From NCBI GenBank assembly GCA_003142935.1, contig PLOG01000164.1:71805-105425 (forward strand): DNA of 33,621 nt, in the 5' to 3' direction. Positions 6,315 to 13,410 of the stretch are shown in pieces (position 1 is the first letter of the stretch; every line of letters begins with the position of its first letter). The position numbers and the translations under genes are program-made. The notes beneath the pieces are model-generated. The model worked only from the letters and a program-made list of their open reading frames with translations, was not told the origin of the DNA and searched no databases. Source of the stretch: Acidobacteriaceae bacterium. GTDB lineage: Bacteria; Acidobacteriota; Terriglobia; Terriglobales; Acidobacteriaceae.

Positions 6315-7745
6315 CTAGAGACCCAGGTCGGCAAGTACCTTGGGCTTGGCCTCTTCCACGGCCAGCAGGTTGTGGCAATTCGCGCAGTCCTGGGTAATCG
6401 TCTTTCCTGCTTTGGACACGTGGTCGCCATCGTGGCACCGGAAGCAGCCGGGGTAGCTCATGTGCCCAATATTGTTCGGGTGCGTTCCCCAGGTCACCTT
6501 CATGTCGGGAAACACGTTCTGGCAATAGAGCGTCGCCAACTCCGCTCCGGCGGCTTTCACGAGCGCAGCCTTGGTGGCTAGCACCGCGGGGTTCGAGGTT
6601 TTGTAGAAAGCCTCAAGCTGCGTGGGAATCTTGGCGCGTGCCTCGTCCTGGCTGGCGTAGGTTGCATTCAGCAGTTCCAGACCCTCTTTGTGCACCCAGG
6701 GAAGATCGGGACTGATGGCGCCATCGGCCATGGCCCGGTTGATCGCCTCTTCCGCGGTCGCAAAGGTGTGGGCGGCGCGGTTGTGGCAGTCGATGCAATC
6801 CATCGTCCGTCGTTCGCCTTTGGGCACAGCGCCGTTCAGCGCGGAGGCGGCAAACACCGTCTCCGACCCGTCGGAGTTCTCTCTCTGCACCCACGGGATC
6901 GTGGAACGGGAAGCATCGGTGGCGATGTATTCCATGTGGTTCAGGTGAACACCGTGGATGCCCGAAAGGTGGGAGAGCGAATCTTCTCCGCCAAGGTGCA
7001 ACACCAGCACCGTCTGGCTTTCCGTGTTAGGCTCATCGTCGGCGAAGTTGGACTTGACCAGCAGCTTTTCTCCCACAAACTTGGCCGGCGTGTGGCAACC
7101 CTCGCAGATCACGCGCGCTGGGCGCAGGTTCGTCACCGGCGACGGAATCGGCGTGGGATAGCGATCGAATGTAACCTCAAGAAGCTGCTTGGTGCCGTTC
7201 ACCTTGGCGCTGAAGTAGGCCTGCGCGCCGGAACCAATGTGGCACTCCACGCACGCCACATGCGAGTGTGCGGCGATCTTGTAGGCTGTATACTCCGGAT
7301 GCATCACGTGGCAGGACTGGCCGCAGAACTGGGGCGAGTCCATATAGGCTGCGCCGCGATAGCTCGCCATCGCAACCACCAGCAGGTTGACAATTGTCGC
7401 CACCAGCACGATGTCTAGCCCGTGCCGGAACATCCGGTCGTTGAGATCGATCTTCGGGAACTCGGCCGGAATCTGCCCAGCCTTCTGCAGTTTTCTACGG
7501 CGAAAAAATACGCCTACTGGAATCAGGATCAACCCAGCCACGAACAATCCCGGTAAAAGCAGGAAGAAAATGATGCCGAGGTAGGGATTGTCGTTGAAGC
7601 GGCCGAACAGCTCCACCAGCCAGTAGCTGATCATGGTTACGCCGGAGGCGCTCGTGATAGCGCCGCCGGCAAGGCTTATGGGGTTGTTGCCGAAGAACAG
7701 CGCCGGCCTGACCCAGCCTTCACGGAATTTCTCGAACAAAGCCAC
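6315..7745 (-). CDS. NapC/NirT-type membrane-anchored multiheme cytochrome c (six heme motifs)
   Basis: This is a 476-residue cytochrome that would take electrons from, or give them to, the quinone pool at the inner membrane. Three hydrophobic segments lie at about residues 25-49, 55-81 and 109-129, and a periplasmic heme domain follows. Canonical CxxCH motifs are at 165 (CVECH), 214 (CEGCH), 317 (CIDCH), 434 (CFRCH) and 454 (CANCH). The first site, at 141, is CGQSCH, a CX3CH variant. The GTG at 7745 is chosen because GGAGG (7752-7756) lies 6 nt upstream; an in-frame ATG at 7760 lacks such a site. The protein is much larger than tetraheme NapC or CymA, so the closest function is inferred. It is the last gene of the cluster and would be the inner-membrane end of the conduit. 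Confidence 0.85.
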   Translation of the reverse strand: MALFEKFREGWVRPALFFGNNPISLAGGAITSASGVTMISYWLVELFGRFNDNPYLGIIFFLLLPGLFVAGLILIPVGVFFRRRKLQKAGQIPAEFPKIDLNDRMFRHGLDIVLVATIVNLLVVAMASYRGAAYMDSPQFCGQSCHVMHPEYTAYKIAAHSHVACVECHIGSGAQAYFSAKVNGTKQLLEVTFDRYPTPIPSPVTNLRPARVICEGCHTPAKFVGEKLLVKSNFADDEPNTESQTVLVLHLGGEDSLSHLSGIHGVHLNHMEYIATDASRSTIPWVQRENSDGSETVFAASALNGAVPKGERRTMDCIDCHNRAAHTFATAEEAINRAMADGAISPDLPWVHKEGLELLNATYASQDEARAKIPTQLEAFYKTSNPAVLATKAALVKAAGAELATLYCQNVFPDMKVTWGTHPNNIGHMSYPGCFRCHDGDHVSKAGKTITQDCANCHNLLAVEEAKPKVLADLGL

Positions 7746-7901
7746 CTTTTTCCTCCGCATTGAGACAGATGGATCGTTTCCAGGATTACAGGGTCCCGCC
7801 TTAACGGGTCCCAAACACAACATCCTAAAGTCGCCGCGGCCATCGAGGAGCGGCGATCTCGTACGAATTTGATTTGAGCAAAACTATCCCGGAAACGCCG
7901 T

Positions 7902-7923
7902 AGCCCGCCGGTGTCGGCGGGCT
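7902..7923. terminator. GC-rich hairpin between the second monoheme cytochrome and NapC-type genes
   Basis: AGCCCGCC (7902-7909) and GGCGGGCT (7916-7923) form a perfect 8-bp stem with a 6-base loop. On the minus strand it is followed only by ACGGCGTTT, so it may attenuate or protect the RNA rather than end it fully. Confidence 0.5.
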
Positions 7924-7954
7924 TTGTCGTGCATCCCGGCTTTGATTGTACTGC

Positions 7955-8269
7955 TTACTTCAGCGAACGGAAGTAAGTAACGACGTCCTTGATCTGCGCA
8001 TCGGTCAGACCCGCAACCGGCTTCATCTTGCCCTTGCCGTTCTTGACCGCGGCTGTCATTTCGGCCACGCTCAACGCCTTGATCGAAGGATCGGAGGCCG
8101 GCTTGACACCCATCATCTTGGCAATCCCGGGGCTAGGTGTGCCCGTGGAACCGTGGCAGGTTGAGCACTTTGCTTTGTATGTCGCTTCACCTGAATCGGC
8201 AAAAGCAAGGGTGCCTGCCAGAGAAGCGGCGACGGCAAACATCAAAACGGAACGAACCATCTTTGTCAT
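7955..8269 (-). CDS. Periplasmic monoheme cytochrome c (copy 2)
   Basis: This is a 104-residue class I cytochrome c, a soluble periplasmic electron carrier. Residues 1-24 form a signal peptide (VLMFAVAASLAGTLAFA, cleavage after AFA). The heme site is CSTCH at 35-39, and Met82 in GKGKMKP is the likely sixth ligand. The C-terminal helix ends in VVTYFRSLK, as in small cytochromes c6/c8. The ATG at 8269 has an excellent ribosome site (AAAGGAG, 7 nt spacing); the longer frame to 8320 is not needed. It is clearly a paralogue of the cytochrome at 8451-8771, sharing SGEATYKAKC, CHG and GTPSP, so the pair arose by tandem duplication. Its place between barrel and NapC-type genes suggests a shuttle between inner- and outer-membrane complexes. 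Confidence 0.9.
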   Translation of the reverse strand: MTKMVRSVLMFAVAASLAGTLAFADSGEATYKAKCSTCHGSTGTPSPGIAKMMGVKPASDPSIKALSVAEMTAAVKNGKGKMKPVAGLTDAQIKDVVTYFRSLK

Positions 8270-8450
8270 TGTGAGACTCCTTTTTCGGACAGTACGCACC
8301 GAGCTGCGCCTGCCGGACAAGTTCCTTGTGTTTGGTATCCAGCAGCTCTAACACCGCAGCCGCTGGTAAAGTTGTCAGGATTGAAGCAAAAACTATCTTA
8401 CGCGAACCGACGTGCTGCCCGTTTCATGCTGCAGATGCGCCGGATTGTCT

Positions 8451-8771
8451 TTACTTGGCGAAGGTGCGGAAGTAGACGACAGCATCCTTGATCTGTGCGT
8501 CGGTGATCTTGCCCTTGAAGGGCGCCATCTTGCCCATGCCGTTAGTTGTAGAGGCAATCATCTGCGCCTCGGTCTTGCTCATCACCGAAGGATCGCTGGC
8601 TGCCTTCACGCCCATGGCCTTTGCCATCGCGGGACTTGGAGTTCCGGCGACGCCATGACAACTCTGGCACTTGGCCTTATAGGTCGCTTCGCCGGACTGG
8701 GCAAAGCCCACAGCGCCAGCTAGAAGAATAACCGCTGCCAGCGCCACCTGAATTCGAATCGTCTTTCTCAT
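8451..8771 (-). CDS. Periplasmic monoheme cytochrome c (copy 1)
   Basis: This 106-residue secreted class I cytochrome c has a signal peptide at 1-24 (ALAAVILLAGAVGFA), heme site CQSCH at 35-39 and probable axial Met82 in MGKMAPF. The heme and axial residues fall at the same positions as in the neighbouring copy at 7955-8269. The ATG at 8771 is preceded by AGGAG with 7 nt spacing, so the upstream in-frame extension is not used. The two copies differ most in the 60-80 region before the axial Met, which could tune redox potential or partner choice (inference). In size and position it resembles the small MtoD carrier encoded with MtoAB in iron oxidisers. Confidence 0.9.
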   Translation of the reverse strand: MRKTIRIQVALAAVILLAGAVGFAQSGEATYKAKCQSCHGVAGTPSPAMAKAMGVKAASDPSVMSKTEAQMIASTTNGMGKMAPFKGKITDAQIKDAVVYFRTFAK

Positions 8772-8910
8772 GGTAAAACTCCTGAATAATTTCCTTAGCC
8801 AGTTTACGCGGAGGTGTTGCCCATCGTGCACTTCTTCTTCAAAAAATGCGCTCTACAACTTGGCTTCAAAACCACCTGGAACCGGGTTCCGCAATTTCGC
8901 TTTTCCTGAA

Positions 8911-8953
8911 GGAAAATGGGCGGGCCGCCAAAACTCCTTTGCACGGCCCACCC
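8911..8953 (-). terminator. Terminator-like hairpin after the outer-membrane barrel gene
   Basis: On the minus strand GGGTGGGCCG (8953-8944) pairs with CGGCCCGCCC (8927-8918), a 10-bp stem with one G-U pair. ATTTTCC follows. It starts 30 bases past the stop at 8983 and may reduce read-through into the monoheme genes, so the cluster may have more than one transcript level. Confidence 0.6.
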
Positions 8954-8982
8954 GAAATGTTCAAAAAGGATGGCGGTTCCAA

Positions 8983-11571
8983 TCAAAACTGGTAATGCAC
9001 TCCCAGAGTCACCATGTTCGCATGGTAGTTCCGCGGAGCAGTTTCGCCGGCTGGCGAGATGTTCAAGCCGGTTTGGTCAGGCGAAGAAGCGCATGACACC
9101 GGGGTCGCGGGAGCCGTGGGCGTCGGATTCGTGGTGCTGCACAATGGCGCGCCGGATGGCCCCCCCTCGCCGTAGCCGTAGAAGTTGTATTCAGCTTTCC
9201 AGGTCAATCCGGGACGCGAGGTCCACGCGAAGTTCACAAAGGGCGATTCATACGTGGATACCAGCGAACCCGCTACATCCCGCGCATCGTTATAGAAGCG
9301 GGTGCCGTTCACGGAGTTGATGTTGTAGCCGATGTTGGATTTGACTGTCTTGACCGGCGACCAGTTCAAGGCCACCGAACCGGATTGCGTGGGAGCATGC
9401 ATGAAGTCCAGGGCAGGGCCGAAGTCGTAGCCTGACCTGCCCGCGGATGTGGCTGGGCACGTGGTACCGGTGGGAGTCGAAACTGCGACCACACCAGCCG
9501 CGGCTGCTCCCAGATAGCAGATGTTGTCCGCCATATACACATCGCTGTAGACGTAGTTGAAGTCGATCCCATAGTGCTCATTCGGGAACAACTGCGCGCT
9601 CACGCCCGCAACGCGGCTGTAGTCCACGTGATCCAGCGGACCGGCGTAGGCAGGGCCGCCGGTCGCCGCCACGTCGGCCTGGGCGTTATTGGTGTTATTG
9701 TGGTGCTCCAGGTCGTTGTAAGTCCCCGTGACCGTCGCCCATGGTTTGGGCCGAAACATCGTATGCAACCTGTACTGCCAGGTCTGCCGTGGCGTCATCG
9801 GGGTGAAGGCATTGTCGTTATAAAGCATCTCGACGCTGCCGTTGATGTTCCAATTCTCGGTGGGGCGGAAGGCGGCATTCAGTATCCCGCCGTTTTCGTT
9901 GATCGTGACTGTTCCGTTCGACGTCGTATTCGCGGGTATAGCGGTGTTGTGAGGAATGCCTTCGGCAATGGTGTGCGTGCCGTAGCGATAGGTGAGTGAA
10001 AGCATCGTGCGCGGCGTCGCGTCCCACGAGAGCGTCAAGTCGTTTTGCACCCTCTTCTCGCCGAAGAAGTCCGGCGACGGGACTCCAATCGAGCCGCTGC
10101 CTTCAAAGGTGCCAGTGGCTGGAGTTGTGGAACTGTTCACCACAGTCGTAGTCAGCGTTGGAGTGTTGATGGTTTCATTGTTGGCGGTTGCCGGCGTCGC
10201 CACGGTGGTCAGACTCGTCATCGTCGCGCTGCCAGGCTGCTGGACGTTCGAGAACGTAAACTGATCTTCAAGGGCGAATGTCTTTGCGACTTGCCAGACG
10301 ATGCCATAATCGGCAGCCATCACCTCCCGCTTTGCGGAGGCAACGGCTGTATACGCAAGCGAGCGAGTGGTCTTCGCCAGGCCCGCGAAATTCTCGTAGT
10401 AGTTGGGCAGATTCATATTCGCATCGGTGTAGCGCACGTCGCCGTTCATCGAGACGTTCTTGATGCTTGTGCTTTGCAGCCGGAAGATCTCCGTGGGATA
10501 AAGAATGCGCGTTGGCTGCGAGCGCAGGTAACTGGCTATTACCGCACAGGCCGCGTTGATCACCGGCAGGCCACCCGGACTATTCGGCGCCGAGAGGACA
10601 GGAGTTGTGCCTATGCTGTTAGCATTGCAGGAACTGCTGGAATACGGAGTCTGATTGTAATAGTTCGCCAGAAGGGCGACTCGGGTTCCGTCCGCCTCCT
10701 GCACGTTGAGGCTGCTTGGGTTCAACGTCATATAGGAGTCGGCCTTGAGGTGATCGACCTCCTCTTCAAAGGTCAGCTTGGTGCCCTGCACGGGCTTCCA
10801 ATCGATCCCTCCCGTGAAATCGTCGGTGCCGTTGCGCTGCATCTCCTGGACCACGACAGCGTAGGAGCCGGCGAACTGATAGCCGCTCGGAGTCAGGCTG
10901 GGCCCTGCAAAAATGTTCTGCGAGTACCCGGCCCGAAAGGTCACCTTCGAGAGCGGCAAAAGGGTGAGGCTCGTATCCGTCATGCGGCGCACGGTGTTGT
11001 ACATAAACGGCGATTGATTTTCCTGCGACCACGGGAGCGAACCGGTTGGCGCGCCGGTAGGTCCTATGGGGGTTGACAGCCCGCTGAGGATGTTCGCATT
11101 GCCCAGCAAATCGTAGTCGAAGTACTGGCGGTCGCGACGGAAAGTGCCCGAGAACTCATACAACTTGCCTTTGTAGAAGTTCAGCTTGGCGTAGTTGTCC
11201 GGATCGCCGCCGAAGCCGGTCGTAAACGCCGTGAGCGCATCGAACATGGTGTTCTTGTTGCCCGGCAGGGCGCGCATCTCAAACGTCTCGCCCAACATGC
11301 GAGGCCCGGAGCGCATATTGACCATCGTGTCGTACATGGCTCCGCTTCCGGTGCGGCCGACCATGTGGCCGCCCAGGTCCACGCTCTCGTGGACCGAATA
11401 CCCGCCCGGCACCGCCGAAGACGATGCATCCGGCGCGGAAAATGGCGTGCCCGGCGCTGCGTTCTGGCCCAGAGCCATGCCTGTCGTCATTAAGAGAACG
11501 GCGACTCCGATGCCCTCGGCGACGCGCCGGATCGTTGCGACAGAGAGAGAAAAACAACCTGACTTCTTCAT
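8983..11571 (-). CDS. MtrB/PioB-type outer-membrane beta-barrel of a porin-cytochrome conduit
   Basis: This is an 862-residue secreted protein. A signal peptide (GIGVAVLLMTTGMALG) is followed by a long series of alternating aromatic/polar strands, and it ends in GVHYQF, the terminal Phe typical of barrel proteins inserted by BAM. Length and pattern fit the MtrB/PioB/MtoB family, which sheathes a decaheme cytochrome and carries it through the outer membrane. It sits directly downstream of such a cytochrome. The N-terminal CxxC of Shewanella MtrB is absent. Six cysteines instead occur in three pairs (about 315/340, 685/705 and 810/826) within Ser/Thr/Pro-rich loop-like stretches. The ATG at 11571 follows GTGAGG by 6 nt; the GTG at 11583 is part of that site. 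The family call rests on overall pattern and context. Confidence 0.78.
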   Translation of the reverse strand: MKKSGCFSLSVATIRRVAEGIGVAVLLMTTGMALGQNAAPGTPFSAPDASSSAVPGGYSVHESVDLGGHMVGRTGSGAMYDTMVNMRSGPRMLGETFEMRALPGNKNTMFDALTAFTTGFGGDPDNYAKLNFYKGKLYEFSGTFRRDRQYFDYDLLGNANILSGLSTPIGPTGAPTGSLPWSQENQSPFMYNTVRRMTDTSLTLLPLSKVTFRAGYSQNIFAGPSLTPSGYQFAGSYAVVVQEMQRNGTDDFTGGIDWKPVQGTKLTFEEEVDHLKADSYMTLNPSSLNVQEADGTRVALLANYYNQTPYSSSSCNANSIGTTPVLSAPNSPGGLPVINAACAVIASYLRSQPTRILYPTEIFRLQSTSIKNVSMNGDVRYTDANMNLPNYYENFAGLAKTTRSLAYTAVASAKREVMAADYGIVWQVAKTFALEDQFTFSNVQQPGSATMTSLTTVATPATANNETINTPTLTTTVVNSSTTPATGTFEGSGSIGVPSPDFFGEKRVQNDLTLSWDATPRTMLSLTYRYGTHTIAEGIPHNTAIPANTTSNGTVTINENGGILNAAFRPTENWNINGSVEMLYNDNAFTPMTPRQTWQYRLHTMFRPKPWATVTGTYNDLEHHNNTNNAQADVAATGGPAYAGPLDHVDYSRVAGVSAQLFPNEHYGIDFNYVYSDVYMADNICYLGAAAAGVVAVSTPTGTTCPATSAGRSGYDFGPALDFMHAPTQSGSVALNWSPVKTVKSNIGYNINSVNGTRFYNDARDVAGSLVSTYESPFVNFAWTSRPGLTWKAEYNFYGYGEGGPSGAPLCSTTNPTPTAPATPVSCASSPDQTGLNISPAGETAPRNYHANMVTLGVHYQF

Positions 11572-11637
11572 ATAAAGCCTCACTGGATAAAACTTGCCTA
11601 TCTCAAAATCAGCACCCGCGTGCGAAGTTGACCCGGA

Positions 11638-11668
11638 CCGCGCCGTTCGATGATTCGAGACGGCGCGG
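11638..11668. other. Intercistronic hairpin between decaheme and barrel genes
   Basis: CCGCGCCGT (11638-11646) and ACGGCGCGG (11660-11668) form a perfect 9-bp stem in the 108-base gap. No T-run follows on the minus strand (TCCGGGTCAAC), so it looks like an RNA-stabilising or processing element rather than a terminator. Confidence 0.5.
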
Positions 11669-11679
11669 CTCCATCGTTG

Positions 11680-12669
11680 CTAGCGGAGAAACGCCGCATT
11701 GATGTTCGACCCATGGATAAAGGTGTGGCAGCTTGTGCAGGGTGCCAATTCGTCCGATCCCGCGGCCATCCCATGCACCGTGGCGTTGGCGACACGGCTA
11801 TGGCACTGGTTGCACAGCGTGTTGATGCTCGGCATGTTCAGCATCCGCGCGTTCTGCGAACCGTGCGGGCTATGGCAGGCCAAGCAGCCTTCCGCCTTGA
11901 CGGGGGCATGCTCATAAACGAACGGTCCGCGCACATCCGTGTGGCACTTGGTGCAAATCCTGCTCTGATCGGCGGCGGACTTCAGGTTGTTCTCCCCGAA
12001 GGTCCCGTGAACGTCGTGACAGTCGCTGCACTTGACCACCCCTTCGTTCACCGGGTGGTGGAACGGCATACTGACCGACGCCTTCACGTCAGAGTGGCAC
12101 TGGAAGCAAAGCCCGGGCTGTGAAGCCTTCAGCAAACCTTCTGCTTTGCTGGCGTGTACGCTATGGCAGCTCACGCAACTTACGTTGGCCTTGGCATGTG
12201 GCGAACGGTCAAAGTCGGGGTGCGCTCCTGCGTGGCAGCTCAAGCACTTGGCATCCACTTCCTTGGCTGGAGCTTTAGCCGGATTGAAGATCTTGGTGGT
12301 ATCGCCTCCGCCATCCACGTGCGCTTTGCCGGCCCCGTGGCAGTTCTCGCAGGTGACCCCATTGCTACCGTGCATCAAGGCCATCTTCGTGTGCGGGTTG
12401 TCGGCGAATTTCTTGCCTATCTCGTCATGACACGTTGCACAGGTCTCGCCACCCACAAAATCGGAAGAAGCTGCGACCTTGGCCTGCGTGTCGGCCGATT
12501 TCCCCTTCGGAGCCGGGGCGCCCAGCGCCGTGGCGCACAGAATGCTCGCGCCCAGCATCAACATTAAACAAGCTCGCAGTCCCGGCCATTTCCCCGGAAC
12601 CGCACCGATCGGCAATCGCGCTACAGGCCTATCTTTATGCATGAAAAATACCGCCTTGTTTGCTCTCAT
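11680..12669 (-). CDS. Decaheme c-type cytochrome, MtrA/MtoA/DmsE type
   Basis: This 329-residue secreted cytochrome has exactly ten CxxCH sites, beginning at residues 77, 107, 142, 165, 188, 214, 239, 262, 286 and 311. A basic N-region and hydrophobic segment (about 31-50, CLMLMLGASILCATALG) form the signal peptide. Length and heme number match MtrA, DmsE and MtoA (about 320-335 residues), which lie inside an outer-membrane barrel as a molecular wire. Repeated distal-ligand-like patterns such as SPHAK, CHSVH, CHDVH and CHSPHGS are visible. The ATG at 12669 is preceded by a G-rich site (AGGGGGGA) 4 nt upstream; ATG at 12642 is an alternative. It is the first gene of the cluster, followed 108 bases later by the barrel gene. 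Direction of electron flow cannot be read from sequence. Confidence 0.92.
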   Translation of the reverse strand: MRANKAVFFMHKDRPVARLPIGAVPGKWPGLRACLMLMLGASILCATALGAPAPKGKSADTQAKVAASSDFVGGETCATCHDEIGKKFADNPHTKMALMHGSNGVTCENCHGAGKAHVDGGGDTTKIFNPAKAPAKEVDAKCLSCHAGAHPDFDRSPHAKANVSCVSCHSVHASKAEGLLKASQPGLCFQCHSDVKASVSMPFHHPVNEGVVKCSDCHDVHGTFGENNLKSAADQSRICTKCHTDVRGPFVYEHAPVKAEGCLACHSPHGSQNARMLNMPSINTLCNQCHSRVANATVHGMAAGSDELAPCTSCHTFIHGSNINAAFLR

Positions 12670-13410
12670 CGCGTCCCCCCTGAATCGTTGTTCCATCGTT
12701 TTAATTGTCGAGCTTGACAGTTCCCTCTGGGAACCCCAGCTCGGCATTAGTTTCGCTGGACCTCATTCTCACGGAAGCTGCGCTTGTGCGGAGCATCACT
12801 ACATGCCGTGAAGATTACGGATTTGTTATAGGTATGAGCGGTGATGTCCATCACACAGCATAAAACCTTTCGTTTCAATTGAGATTTGCTGTGACGGGGC
12901 GATCAAGATCGAATGGAAACTGCCCGATCCCAGTGAATCACCAGAGACAATCTGGGGAACAGACTGTATTTACACCCGCTCTGCGGCGGGGTTCTTCCCG
13001 ATTCTGAAGGGAAATCAATCGCAGTCATCCGCAAAGTATCACCTCCTAGCCCCCGCGTCTGTCCAAGATTGACCATTTCCTGCTGCTCTCGCCGGCGCTC
13101 ATCGACCGCTTCGATTCGTTCTCACCGCCAGACTAGCTTGCGATGCAGATCACAGCGCCTTTGTAGGTGACAGCAGGCCGCCATGAATCTGTGTCACAGC
13201 TTTGTTTTCGTTGACAGCGTCAAACTCGGATAGACGTGAGGCCCATCACATCCATCTCCGCGTCCAATGCGGCAGACTTCCTGTAGAGCAGAAGCCTCTT
13301 TTCCGTCGGCCCGAAGCGTCTTTCACCTTAGCTGTCACCCTTGCAGCAGTCTGCGGGGTCAGCAGATGGCGGAAACGAGGGGTTACAGCGGAATCGGACG
13401 GAGCAAGACT
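12670..13410. other. Long divergent regulatory region between cytochrome cluster and Crp/Fnr gene
   Basis: No convincing gene is present in these 740 bases. The CRP-like palindrome at 12840-12855 is the clearest signal. Further symmetric sequences are CTGTGTCACAG (13189-13199) and TTGACAGCGTCAA (13211-13223). The first bases of the latter are a perfect TTGACA, but no good -10 follows at 17 bases. The size and symmetric sites suggest dense regulation of both transcription units. Confidence 0.5.
12840..12855. promoter_or_regulatory. CRP-type operator upstream of the decaheme cytochrome gene
   Basis: GGTGA-TGTCCA-TCACA matches the TGTGA-N6-TCACA consensus at 9 of 10 half-site positions; the core GTGAT-N4-ATCAC is perfectly symmetric. 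On the minus strand a -10-like TATAAC (12830-12825) lies just downstream, about 160 bases before the ATG at 12669. The divergent regulator carries the CRP-type recognition helix R-E-T-V-x-R expected to read TGTGA, so it is the natural candidate to bind here. Activation or repression cannot be told because the start site is unknown. Confidence 0.6.

Noticed and set aside
10045..11076. 343-aa plus-strand frame inside the barrel gene
   Set aside because: Arg/His-rich shadow with no signal peptide or domain; the minus-strand frame has signal peptide, ribosome site and terminal Phe.
13050..13136. Short coding-like stretch (SKIDHFLLLSPALIDRF) upstream of the Crp/Fnr gene
   Set aside because: No start codon, only about 28 codons between stops, and no recognisable family; could be a gene remnant but not supportable.
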